Positions 1 to 6,714 of a stretch of DNA of 12,717 bases are shown here, in pieces (position 1 is the stretch's first letter; each line of letters starts with the position of its first letter). Under the pieces are notes generated by a model. It made no database searches and was not told the DNA's origin. It saw nothing but the letters and a program-made list of their open reading frames with translations. The position numbers and the translations under genes were made by a program. The DNA is from Christensenella sp. UBA7597. Lineage in GTDB: Bacteria > Bacillota > Clostridia > Christensenellales > Borkfalkiaceae. Where the stretch lies: assembly GCA_002474405.1 (NCBI GenBank), contig DLQW01000075.1:1-12717 (forward strand), read 5' to 3'.

Positions 1-13
1 AGGAGAGAAAATC

Positions 14-1225
14 ATGAGAAAATTCACCAAATTGTTTGCCGTTCTTCTGGCTTCGGCGGCGCTTACGTGCACCTTTGCGCAATCCTGCGCGAAAACCCCG
101 CAGGATCCTTCGCAAAACGAACAGCCGCAGCAAACGCTTTCCGTCGCCGACGCGCAGGTACGCATAGGCGAGCCCGCCGTTGCGCTGCAAATCTCGTTCG
201 GAATCCCCGAAAAGGCGGAAACCATCGCCTATTCGTACGACGAAACGAAAATTTCCATTTCCGAAAACAAAGTTACGGGGCTTGCCGAAGGCGAAACCAC
301 GGTAACGGCAACCGCGAAAACCTGCGGCACCACGTTTAAAGTTACCGTTCTTCCCATGCAGTACGATGGCGATCTGCTCACGCACGAAAATGCCGTGGCG
401 TGGGTGGGGTACCCCGCAACGGAACTCGAATATACGCTGGCGGCGCCCGTTCAGAACGAAACGATTACGTATACGTACGATTCTTCGAAACTTTCCATCG
501 AAAACGGCGCCGTTACCGCGCTGCAGGAAGGCACGTTCGAAGTTACGGCAACGGTGAAAAATTTTTCGGCGAACTTCACCGTAACCTGCAAAACGGTGGA
601 TAAAAGCGGCTGGAGATACGCCGTCGGCGAAGGCTGGCAAACCAAAGCGGATTCGCTCAGAGAGCAGTGGGAATTGTTCGGCAACGATCATTCCACAACG
701 CTTTTCATCGGCGATTCATTCTTCGATTGCCCCACATACTGGGCGGATTTCTATTCAAAATATTACGGCTCGTACGATGCCCGCTGCTTCGGTATCGGCG
801 GCACCACTTCGTGCACGTGGGAAGTCCTTGCCGATACGCTTTTAAAAGACGTATATGCGAAGAACGTGGTGGTTAATCTCGGCAACAATAATATTTATAA
901 CGACAAAACCGACGCCGACACCGCGATAGAAGATCTGGAACGTTTCTACACCCTTCTGCACGGAAGAATGCCGGATGCGAAAGTGTACGTTTTTTCCGTA
1001 ACAAAACGCAATATTCCCGATACGGCAATGTACGACGATAACGTTCGAATCGTAAACGCCGCGATAGAGAAGTGGTGCGCAAATAAAAAGTGGACGACCT
1101 ATCTCGATTTGCAGGATAAACTCACCACGGATAAACTTTCCGACAGAGTGCATCCCAAGGCGGAATATTATTCTTACTTTACCGACGCGCTTGCCGCCGC
1201 GGGCATTTCCATCGAAAAAAAATAA
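14..1225 (+). CDS. Secreted SGNH/GDSL-type esterase with two N-terminal Ig-like domains
   Basis: A 403-residue exported protein. Residues 1-25 form a signal peptide (MRKFTK, then a hydrophobic run) with Cys19 and Cys25; Cys25 (AQSC) could be a weak lipoprotein cysteine, but neither fits the lipobox well. Residues about 41-113 and 114-192 are two similar beta-rich modules (pattern: xxITYxYDxxKxSI followed by GxVTxLxEGTxxVTAT) resembling bacterial Ig-like group 2 domains. Residues about 225-400 are an SGNH hydrolase: nucleophile Ser235 in FIGDSFFD, a Gly-rich block at 261-265, Asn292 in NLGNNN, and the Asp377/His380 pair in SDRVHP. Such enzymes remove acetyl or other esters from glycans. An AGGAG site at positions 1-5 supports the ATG at 14. 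It is followed 31 bases later by a GH43-like gene, suggesting polysaccharide breakdown. The substrate cannot be deduced. Fold assignment is firm; lipid attachment is uncertain. Confidence 0.82.
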   Translation: MRKFTKLFAVLLASAALTCTFAQSCAKTPQDPSQNEQPQQTLSVADAQVRIGEPAVALQISFGIPEKAETIAYSYDETKISISENKVTGLAEGETTVTATAKTCGTTFKVTVLPMQYDGDLLTHENAVAWVGYPATELEYTLAAPVQNETITYTYDSSKLSIENGAVTALQEGTFEVTATVKNFSANFTVTCKTVDKSGWRYAVGEGWQTKADSLREQWELFGNDHSTTLFIGDSFFDCPTYWADFYSKYYGSYDARCFGIGGTTSCTWEVLADTLLKDVYAKNVVVNLGNNNIYNDKTDADTAIEDLERFYTLLHGRMPDAKVYVFSVTKRNIPDTAMYDDNVRIVNAAIEKWCANKKWTTYLDLQDKLTTDKLSDRVHPKAEYYSYFTDALAAAGISIEKK

Positions 1226-1256
1226 TCCGTTAAAGGCGGAGGCACGCGAAAATCGT

Positions 1257-2078
1257 ATGAAAAGAGAAAATCTGCATATCAGAGATCCGTTTATCTTCAC
1301 GGAAAACGGAAAATATTATCTTCTCGGCACCACGGGCGACGATTCGTGGGGCAAAGGCAGCGATTTAACGCTGTACGAATCGGCGGATCTTGAAAATTTC
1401 AACCGCGTCTGCGCGCTTGTAACCGACGGTTCGCTTGCAGGCTACACAAATATCTGGGCGCCGGAACTGCACGCCTTCAACGGGAAATACCATCTGATTG
1501 TTTCCGCGTTCAGGGAAGATCTCGGTCGGGGCAGTCTGATTTTAACGTCCGATTCGCTCTTTTCTCCGTTCGGAATGCTTACGGGCAGATACGTTACGCC
1601 CGAAAACTGGGGCTGTCTCGATGCCACGCTGTTTGTGTATCGCGAAGAACCTTACCTGTGTTTTTCCAACGAGTGGCTCACGCCGGTGAGCGGCAACGGC
1701 GACGGCAGCCTGTTTATCGCAAAGCTTTCGCCCGATTTAAAACGCCTTGTCGAAGCCCCGGTAAAAATCGTGAGCGGCAGAAATTGTCCGCTTTCCGTGG
1801 AAATCGGCGACGAACGGAAAGGGTATGTGGCGGAAGGTCCGTTTTTGTATTGCGAAAACGATAAAATCGTACTGCTCTGGTCCACGTTTACGAAAAGCGG
1901 CTATTCCGTGCTGAAAAGCGTCAGCGAATCGGGAATTTACGGCAAATATGTTTTAAAAGAAACGGTATTCGATAAAGACGGCGGACATTGTATGCGCTTT
2001 ACCGATTTAAAAGGAGAAAATCACATCGTCCTGCATCAGCCGAACCGCTCGCCGGACGAACGCCTGAAAATTTTCTGA
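1257..2078 (+). CDS. GH43-type glycoside hydrolase (five-bladed beta-propeller), cytoplasmic
   Basis: A 273-residue protein with no signal peptide, so probably cytoplasmic. Family features are in order: HIRDPFIF with the candidate catalytic base Asp10, WAPELH at 67-72, GCLDATLF with Asp122 as the candidate pKa modulator, and VAEGPFLY with Glu193 as the candidate general acid. The C-terminus has the LHQPN...DER signature seen at the end of short GH43 proteins, so the gene is complete. GH43 members are mostly beta-xylosidases, alpha-arabinofuranosidases or arabinanases; which one cannot be told. An in-frame upstream ATG at 1191 lies inside the preceding gene and has no ribosome site; the ATG at 1257 has GGAGG at 1238-1242 (spacing 14, rather long) and the family's usual N-terminus begins right there. 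Probably co-transcribed with the upstream esterase gene. Confidence 0.85.
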   Translation: MKRENLHIRDPFIFTENGKYYLLGTTGDDSWGKGSDLTLYESADLENFNRVCALVTDGSLAGYTNIWAPELHAFNGKYHLIVSAFREDLGRGSLILTSDSLFSPFGMLTGRYVTPENWGCLDATLFVYREEPYLCFSNEWLTPVSGNGDGSLFIAKLSPDLKRLVEAPVKIVSGRNCPLSVEIGDERKGYVAEGPFLYCENDKIVLLWSTFTKSGYSVLKSVSESGIYGKYVLKETVFDKDGGHCMRFTDLKGENHIVLHQPNRSPDERLKIF

Positions 2079-2097
2079 AAAACAAATATAGCTTTAA

Positions 2098-2129
2098 AAG
2101 AGCCTGCAATCGCCCGATTGCAGGCTCTT
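2098..2129. terminator. Bidirectional hairpin terminator between convergent operons
   Basis: A perfect 15-bp stem (AAGAGCCTGCAATCG at 2098-2112 pairing with 2115-2129). It lies 20 bases after the GH43 stop and about 55 bases after the histidine kinase stop on the opposite strand. The U-tract is clearer for the minus-strand transcript (CTCTTTTAAA) than for the plus strand (CTCTTCAAA), so it probably serves both, best for the kinase operon. Confidence 0.85.
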
Positions 2130-2184
2130 CAAATGGGTTTCGGCGGAAATACATCCCGGAATATGCAAACGAAGCATAGGCAAT

Positions 2185-3549
2185 TTAAAACTCGATTTTA
2201 AACGTTGTGCCGGCGGCGGGGGAAGATTCCGCCGTCAGGCGCGCGCCGTGCAAATCCGCAATGTTTTTCGCTATCGCAAGCCCCAAGCCCACGCCGTCGC
2301 CGGAAGATCGCGATTTATCCGCGCGGTAAAAGCGTTCGAAAACATGCGGCAAATCTTCGGGCGCTATCACGGAACGTTCGTTTTTCACTTCGCACACCGC
2401 GTTTTTCGCGCCGCCCTGCGTATACAGGCGCACCGAAACGGAGCCGCCCGCGGGCTCGTATTTTATCGCGTTTTCAATCAGCACGCCGAAAAGCCGCCGC
2501 AACATTTTTTCGTCGCCGTTCACCACGGCGCCGCTTTCGATTTCCTGTCGCAATGTTATGCCTTTTTCATATGCCGCCGCGTCGAACTGCAGGCAGATTC
2601 CGTCAAGAAGGTACGAAATATCCGTCGGCTTTTTGTCCGCTTTCGTCAGCGCTTCTCCGTGCGCAAGGGCAAGCATATCGCGGATAATATCCGTCATTAC
2701 GCCTATTTCCTCCTGCGAAGATAAAAGCCATTCGCGCTTTTTTTCGTCGCCCGGCGCAGTCGTTTCGGAAAGCAGAATTTTATTGTTCGCGGCAATCACC
2801 GCCAGAGGGGTTTTCAGTTCGTGCGAAGCGTCCGCGATAAAACGTTTTTGTTCTTTGTCCGCTTTTTCCACGGGTTTCACCGCCTGCGCCGAAACGTACA
2901 AGGCAAGCAGAAACGTCAGCGCGATGAAAGATACGTCAAACGCCGCCGCCAGCGTAATTACGCGCGTACGCGCGCTTTTCAGGTACGCGTAATCGGCAAA
3001 TCCAGCGTATATGCCGTCGGCGCCGGCTTTCACGCCGTACACAAGCTTGTATGCCTTTAATACACCCTGCTTTTTCCCGCCGCCGTTTTCCGGCGCGGCA
3101 GGGGAAGCGGGTTTGTTTTCCGCGCCTTGCTCAGATTGCTCTGGGGCTTGCGGCGGCTGCGGTTTTTCCGAAAATTCCGGCGTAATGCCCGCGGCGTTTA
3201 TCGCGGCGGCAACGGCGTTTTCAAGCACGTCGCCCGAAAGACAGAAATCTTCGGAAAGGGTGGTAATCAAAGCTTCGCCGCTTTCCGAAACGGTATATTT
3301 CACCACGCATATTGCGGCGGAAGAGAAATTCTGCGGCGGTTCGGCGCCGATTTCCGTTTTTCCGCCGCCCGTTTCGCCGCCGTTGTCTTTGCGCTCGGCG
3401 GAAGAAATCGCGGTATCGAGGGCGGAATACAGTCCGCGTTCGTATCTTCCGATAAAGTAGGCGGAAACCCCGCACGAAAACAAGACGGAAAACACGCCGA
3501 TGAAAACCGTTACGAAGGTTGCGATTTTTCTGCGCAGTTTTTTAATCAT
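2185..3549 (-). CDS. Sensor histidine kinase of a two-component system
   Basis: A 454-residue membrane kinase. TM1 spans about residues 10-33 and TM2 about 197-221, enclosing an extracytoplasmic region of about 160 residues. That region has a low-complexity Pro/Glu/Gln/Gly linker at about 126-162 and no recognisable sensor fold. There is little room for a HAMP domain: only about 20 residues separate TM2 from the dimerisation helix. The phospho-acceptor is His243 in FIADASHELKTPLA. ATPase motifs are the N box with Asn360 (LIENAIKYEP), the F box near 403-412 (VFERFYRADK) and the G box GDGVGLGLAIAKNI at 417-430. All catalytic motifs are intact. AAGGAGG at 3558-3564, inside the end of the regulator gene, sets the start; the two genes overlap by 8 bases, implying coupled translation. 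The signal is unknown; context suggests cell-envelope or glycan status. Confidence 0.95.
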   Translation of the reverse strand: MIKKLRRKIATFVTVFIGVFSVLFSCGVSAYFIGRYERGLYSALDTAISSAERKDNGGETGGGKTEIGAEPPQNFSSAAICVVKYTVSESGEALITTLSEDFCLSGDVLENAVAAAINAAGITPEFSEKPQPPQAPEQSEQGAENKPASPAAPENGGGKKQGVLKAYKLVYGVKAGADGIYAGFADYAYLKSARTRVITLAAAFDVSFIALTFLLALYVSAQAVKPVEKADKEQKRFIADASHELKTPLAVIAANNKILLSETTAPGDEKKREWLLSSQEEIGVMTDIIRDMLALAHGEALTKADKKPTDISYLLDGICLQFDAAAYEKGITLRQEIESGAVVNGDEKMLRRLFGVLIENAIKYEPAGGSVSVRLYTQGGAKNAVCEVKNERSVIAPEDLPHVFERFYRADKSRSSGDGVGLGLAIAKNIADLHGARLTAESSPAAGTTFKIEF

Positions 3550-4240
3550 TGCCGTTGCCTCCTTCAGCGGAATCGAATTCGCATTTATAACCCGTTTTCT
3601 GATAGTTTTTCAGGCACACGCGAGAACCTAAAAAGCGCAGCTTTTTGCGCAGAAACGAAAGGTACGCTTCCAGCGAATTATCGCCCGCGTCCGAATCCCA
3701 GCCCCACACTTTATCAATCAGGGCGTCTTTCAGAACCAGCGTTCCTTTCGCCGCAAACAGCATTTTCAGAATTTCTTTTTCTTTATAGTTCAGCTTCACG
3801 CTTTCGCCGTCTTTCGTCAGTTCGCCCGAAAGACAGTCGAGTGTGAGGTCGCCGAAAGAAAGTCGGTTCTGCAGCGCGGCGCCGCTGCGGCGCGTCAGGG
3901 CAAAAATCCGCGCAATCAGTTCGTCGCTGTCGAACGGCTTCGGCAGATAATCGTCGGCGCCCGCTTTCAGACCTTTGATTTTATCGGGCACCGAACCCAG
4001 CGCGGTAAGCATAATCACGGGCGTATCCACGCCGTCTTTGCGCAGCGCTTCAAGCACTTCGAAGCCGTTCATTTGCGGCAGCATCACGTCTAAAATAATT
4101 ACGTCGTAACTAGCTGAAAGGGCTTTTTCGTAGCCGCTTTTTCCGTCGTACGCCGTTTCAAGCTCCACGCCGTTTTCTTTAAACAAATACTGCATTGCCG
4201 CGGCAAGCTTTTTTTCGTCTTCGATCATCAATGCTTTCAT
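3542..4240 (-). CDS. OmpR/PhoB-family response regulator
   Basis: A 232-residue regulator. The receiver domain (1-115) has the acidic pair Glu7/Asp8, phospho-acceptor Asp51 in IILDVMLPQMNGFE, Thr79 in IMLTA and Lys101 in DYLPKPFD, so it should be phosphorylatable by the kinase encoded immediately downstream. A winged-helix DNA-binding domain follows (about 127-220), with a recognition helix near DNSLEAYLSFLRKK (187-200). The start has GAGGT at 4252-4256. The promoter lies about 100 bases upstream and carries two TTTAAG half-sites spaced like OmpR-family operators, so autoregulation is likely. A mirror-image copy of the same promoter drives the divergent lipoprotein gene, which is therefore the best candidate target. 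The half-site resembles that of CiaR, but orthology to CiaR is not claimed. Confidence 0.96.
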   Translation of the reverse strand: MKALMIEDEKKLAAAMQYLFKENGVELETAYDGKSGYEKALSASYDVIILDVMLPQMNGFEVLEALRKDGVDTPVIMLTALGSVPDKIKGLKAGADDYLPKPFDSDELIARIFALTRRSGAALQNRLSFGDLTLDCLSGELTKDGESVKLNYKEKEILKMLFAAKGTLVLKDALIDKVWGWDSDAGDNSLEAYLSFLRKKLRFLGSRVCLKNYQKTGYKCEFDSAEGGNGND

Positions 4241-4343
4241 GACGTTTTTTTACCTCTTTTTTGCCCGATTTTTGCCTTTTTTATGTTGATTTTGCGTTGT
4301 TTTTTGTGTGATTTCGGCTGTTTTTTGCCCTGTATTCGCCTAT

Positions 4344-4376
4344 ATTATAGCATATTTTTCTTAAAAAAGCCTTAAA
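4344..4376 (-). promoter_or_regulatory. Promoter of the regulator-kinase operon with TTTAAG direct-repeat operator
   Basis: Read on the minus strand: TTTAAG (4376-4371), five bases, TTTAAG (4365-4360), ten bases, then TATAAT (4349-4344). The second repeat sits where a -35 box would be, and there is no good TTGACA, which is typical of a promoter needing an OmpR-family activator. The predicted leader is about 97 bases, A-rich, and has several GCAAAA runs. Confidence 0.72.
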
Positions 4377-4409
4377 AATCAGCGATTTTTTTGTGTTTTC
4401 GCACGTTTT

Positions 4410-4442
4410 TTTAAGAATTTTTTAAGCTTTGTAAGTTATAAT
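4410..4442 (+). promoter_or_regulatory. Promoter of the beta-helical lipoprotein gene with TTTAAG direct-repeat operator
   Basis: TTTAAG (4410-4415), AATTT, TTTAAG (4421-4426), ten bases, then TATAAT (4437-4442). This is the same spacing, base for base, as the promoter facing the other way. The repeats cover the -35 position. The expected start of transcription is near 4449, giving a leader of about 29 bases that ends in AGGAG (4464-4468) before the ATG at 4478. Confidence 0.74.
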
Positions 4443-4477
4443 CGGGGTACAAAATTCAAAAAAAGGAGACGACTTCG

Positions 4478-6481
4478 ATGAAAAATTCAGGCAAAAAAAG
4501 ATGGACGGCTGCGGCGCTCGCGTTTTTGTTTTTAAGCGGGTTTGCTTTCGCGGGGTGCGATAACTCCGCTTCTTCGGGCGGCACGAACAACGGCGGCGCG
4601 AACAACGGGCAACCGACTCCGCCGGACGGTTCGTTCGTAAATCCCGGCGATCGACTGGACGGTGGCGGCGAAGGCACGCTGCCCGATACGGTGGACGAAT
4701 CGGAAACGGAAAGCGCGGTGATTGCCGCGGGCAAGGTGGATTTATCGGCGCTGAAAGCGGATACCGACGAGACGGGCGCGACGGCGCTGGAGGCGGACGG
4801 CGTGATTTCCGCGGCGGGCACGTATCTTTTAAGCGGCGATTATGCGGACGGCGTTTCGTTTTCCGGCTTGAAAAAGGGCGCGGAAGTGCATCTGATTTTA
4901 AGTGGCGCGAATATTTCCTCTGCGGCGGGCGCGGCGATTGCAAAAAGCGATAAAAAACTTTCGCTTACCGTTACGGCGAAAGACGGCACGACGAACGCGA
5001 TTACGACGACCTGCGACGGCGCCAACGCGGTACACGTGAAAGGCGATTTGTACGTGAACGGCGGCGGCACGCTGGAAATTACGACAAGCGGAGCGGACGG
5101 CAGCGCGGTGAAAGCTTCCGGCAAGTGCTTTATCGTGAACGCCGCACTGAATTTATCGTGCACGAAACACGGCGTTTCCGCGGAAACGGTGGCGGCGGAC
5201 GGCGCGACGATCAACGTGAAAACGGCGGCGAAAGACGGCTTGCACGCGGAGTGCGACTACGATAATTCCGACGGCGATACTTCGGGCGCTTATACGACGG
5301 AAAGCGGCTTTGTGGCGCTGAAAGACGTAACCTACACGTGCAATACGGACGGCGACGGGATTCAGGCGGATACGTTTGCGTATATTTCGGGCGGCACGTA
5401 CGATATACGCACGAACGGGCTGTTTTTAGGCTTTTCTTCCGCGAACATGGCGGAATACGGCGTGGAAGCGGACGATTATCGTTATATTAAAAGCGGCAGT
5501 ACCTATAAAAAGGTAGCGAGCGATTATAACGGCAATATTTCCTCGCGGTATGCCCTGGCGCAAAGCTGCAAGGGCATCAAAGCAGGCGAAATAGAATACG
5601 ATACGGACGGCGACGACGAGGACGATTACAAGGTAACGGACGGCGCCTACGCGATTGTGATTGAAAGCGGCGACGTTACGATAAATTCCACGGACGACGC
5701 GGTTCACTGCAACGGCGGCGATACGTTCATCCGCGGCGGCAACCTTACGATAGATACGTATGACGACGGCATCACTTCCGATTACCTGACCTGCGTGAAA
5801 GGCGGCGACATCACCGTAAATTCTTCGTACGAAGGGCTGGAAGGCGCGTATGTGGAAATTTCGGGCGGAACGATTTCCGTGGTTTCTTCCGACGACGGCA
5901 TCAACGCCGCGAGCGACGATGCTTCGGTGAAAGAATATATTCTGATTTCCGGGGGCGATATAGCGGTGAACGCCGAGGGCGACGGGCTGGATTCCAACGG
6001 CAGCATACTGATGACGGGCGGAACGGTGATCGTGCACGGACCTACGGGCGGCGGCGACGGCGCGCTCGATTCGGAAACGGGCATCATCGTGCAGGGTGGC
6101 ACGCTGTATGCGGCGGGTTCGCTGGGAATGGTGGAAACGCCTTCTTCTAATTCTTCGCAGTATGTGCTTTCGTATGCGCAAAGCAGCGCGATTGCCGCGG
6201 GCACTACGATAACGATTACCGATGCGGACGGAAACGCGCTGTTTGAAACGACGACGGAAAAGAGCTGTCAATCGGTGATTATCTCGCTGGCGGCGTTTGT
6301 TTCGGGCGGCAGCTATACGATTACGCTCGGCGACGGCACGACGGCGACGTTTACGGTTTCTTCCGTGATTACGTCCGTCGGAGCAACCGCTTCCGGCGGT
6401 ATGGGCGGGCAGCCCGGCGCGGGCGGAAACCAACCGGGAGGCAACCGTCCCGGCGGATTCGGCGGGTTTGGCGGTAACTGA
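4478..6481 (+). CDS. Beta-helical carbohydrate-binding lipoprotein (DUF4353/Cthe_2159-like)
   Basis: A 667-residue surface protein. The N-terminus is a lipoprotein signal with FAGC, lipidation predicted on Cys27, followed by a Ser/Gly/Asn-rich tether. From about residue 75 onward it is built of short beta-strand repeats with recurrent GGxI/GGTL turns and acidic corners: DD at 405, DDG at 429, EGLEG at 452, DDG at 472, DGLD at 502 and DGALD at 527. The 20-30-residue spacing is expected for rungs of a right-handed parallel beta-helix with calcium-binding acidic stacks, as in the pectate-lyase-like carbohydrate-binding family DUF4353 (Clostridium thermocellum Cthe_2159 binds polygalacturonate and cellulose). 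A small beta-rich domain follows at about 560-635, then a Gly-rich tail (640-667, GGFGGFGGN end). No catalytic site is evident. Divergent from, and probably controlled by, the adjacent two-component system. Ligand unproven. Confidence 0.85.
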   Translation: MKNSGKKRWTAAALAFLFLSGFAFAGCDNSASSGGTNNGGANNGQPTPPDGSFVNPGDRLDGGGEGTLPDTVDESETESAVIAAGKVDLSALKADTDETGATALEADGVISAAGTYLLSGDYADGVSFSGLKKGAEVHLILSGANISSAAGAAIAKSDKKLSLTVTAKDGTTNAITTTCDGANAVHVKGDLYVNGGGTLEITTSGADGSAVKASGKCFIVNAALNLSCTKHGVSAETVAADGATINVKTAAKDGLHAECDYDNSDGDTSGAYTTESGFVALKDVTYTCNTDGDGIQADTFAYISGGTYDIRTNGLFLGFSSANMAEYGVEADDYRYIKSGSTYKKVASDYNGNISSRYALAQSCKGIKAGEIEYDTDGDDEDDYKVTDGAYAIVIESGDVTINSTDDAVHCNGGDTFIRGGNLTIDTYDDGITSDYLTCVKGGDITVNSSYEGLEGAYVEISGGTISVVSSDDGINAASDDASVKEYILISGGDIAVNAEGDGLDSNGSILMTGGTVIVHGPTGGGDGALDSETGIIVQGGTLYAAGSLGMVETPSSNSSQYVLSYAQSSAIAAGTTITITDADGNALFETTTEKSCQSVIISLAAFVSGGSYTITLGDGTTATFTVSSVITSVGATASGGMGGQPGAGGNQPGGNRPGGFGGFGGN

Positions 6482-6499
6482 ACGCGTCTTTGCGAAATA

Positions 6500-6531
6500 C
6501 GGCGGGGTGTTCGCGCACTCCGCCGATTTTA
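6500..6531 (+). terminator. Rho-independent terminator after the beta-helical lipoprotein
   Basis: A 10-bp stem (CGGCGGGGTG at 6500-6509 with CACTCCGCCG at 6516-6525, one G-U pair) and loop TTCGCG, followed by ATTTTAT. It begins 18 bases after the stop. The U-tract is short. Confidence 0.7.
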
Positions 6532-6608
6532 TATAAAGAAAAACCGAAGGGAAAAAACGGGCAGGGAGCCGAAGGCGGAAGATTGTTTTTTCAGGCGGTA
6601 AAAAGTAT

Positions 6609-6637
6609 TTGACAGGCGCATTGTTTTCCTCTATAAT
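6609..6637 (+). promoter_or_regulatory. Consensus sigma-A promoter of the sucrose/fructan operon
   Basis: A perfect TTGACA (6609-6614), 17-base spacer and perfect TATAAT (6632-6637). Transcription should start near 6644. So strong a core promoter suggests control by repression or in the leader, but no obvious LacI-type palindrome overlaps it. Confidence 0.88.
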
Positions 6638-6644
6638 TGATACA

Positions 6645-6685
6645 TCGCAAACGCGCCGCACGGACGGCGCGGGGACATATTGCGA
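6645..6685 (+). promoter_or_regulatory. Structured 5' leader of the fructokinase operon
   Basis: A nested inverted repeat beginning at about the first transcribed base. The inner stem is CGCGCCG (6652-6658) with CGGCGCG (6665-6671) and a six-base loop; the outer stem is TCGCAA (6645-6650) with TTGCGA (6680-6685). It could be a protein-binding operator, an mRNA-stabilising 5' hairpin or a regulatory element. No T-run follows, so it is not a simple attenuator. Confidence 0.45.
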
Positions 6686-6714
6686 AATGAAACTACGAAA
6701 AGGCGGGGAGACCC

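Noticed and set aside
1191..1256. An extended N-terminus for the GH43 gene
   Set aside because: It overlaps the esterase gene out of frame and lacks a ribosome site; the family N-terminus starts at the ATG at 1257.
2098..2129. The long inverted repeat as a mobile-element end or attachment site
   Set aside because: Its position between two convergent stops and its tight loop make it a terminator; there is no second copy and no transposase.
3127..3846. A 239-codon plus-strand open frame over the kinase/regulator junction
   Set aside because: It is a shadow frame opposite two genes with complete two-component motifs, with biased Arg/Phe/Ser composition.
4535..4905. Single TTTAAG hexamers within the lipoprotein coding region
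   Set aside because: They are unpaired at five-base spacing and not near a -10 box, so they are not operators.
5426..6661. A 411-codon minus-strand open frame across the lipoprotein gene
   Set aside because: Its product is Arg/His/Ala-rich without domains and starts from no ribosome site. It is the antisense shadow of a GC-biased gene with clear lipoprotein and beta-helix features.
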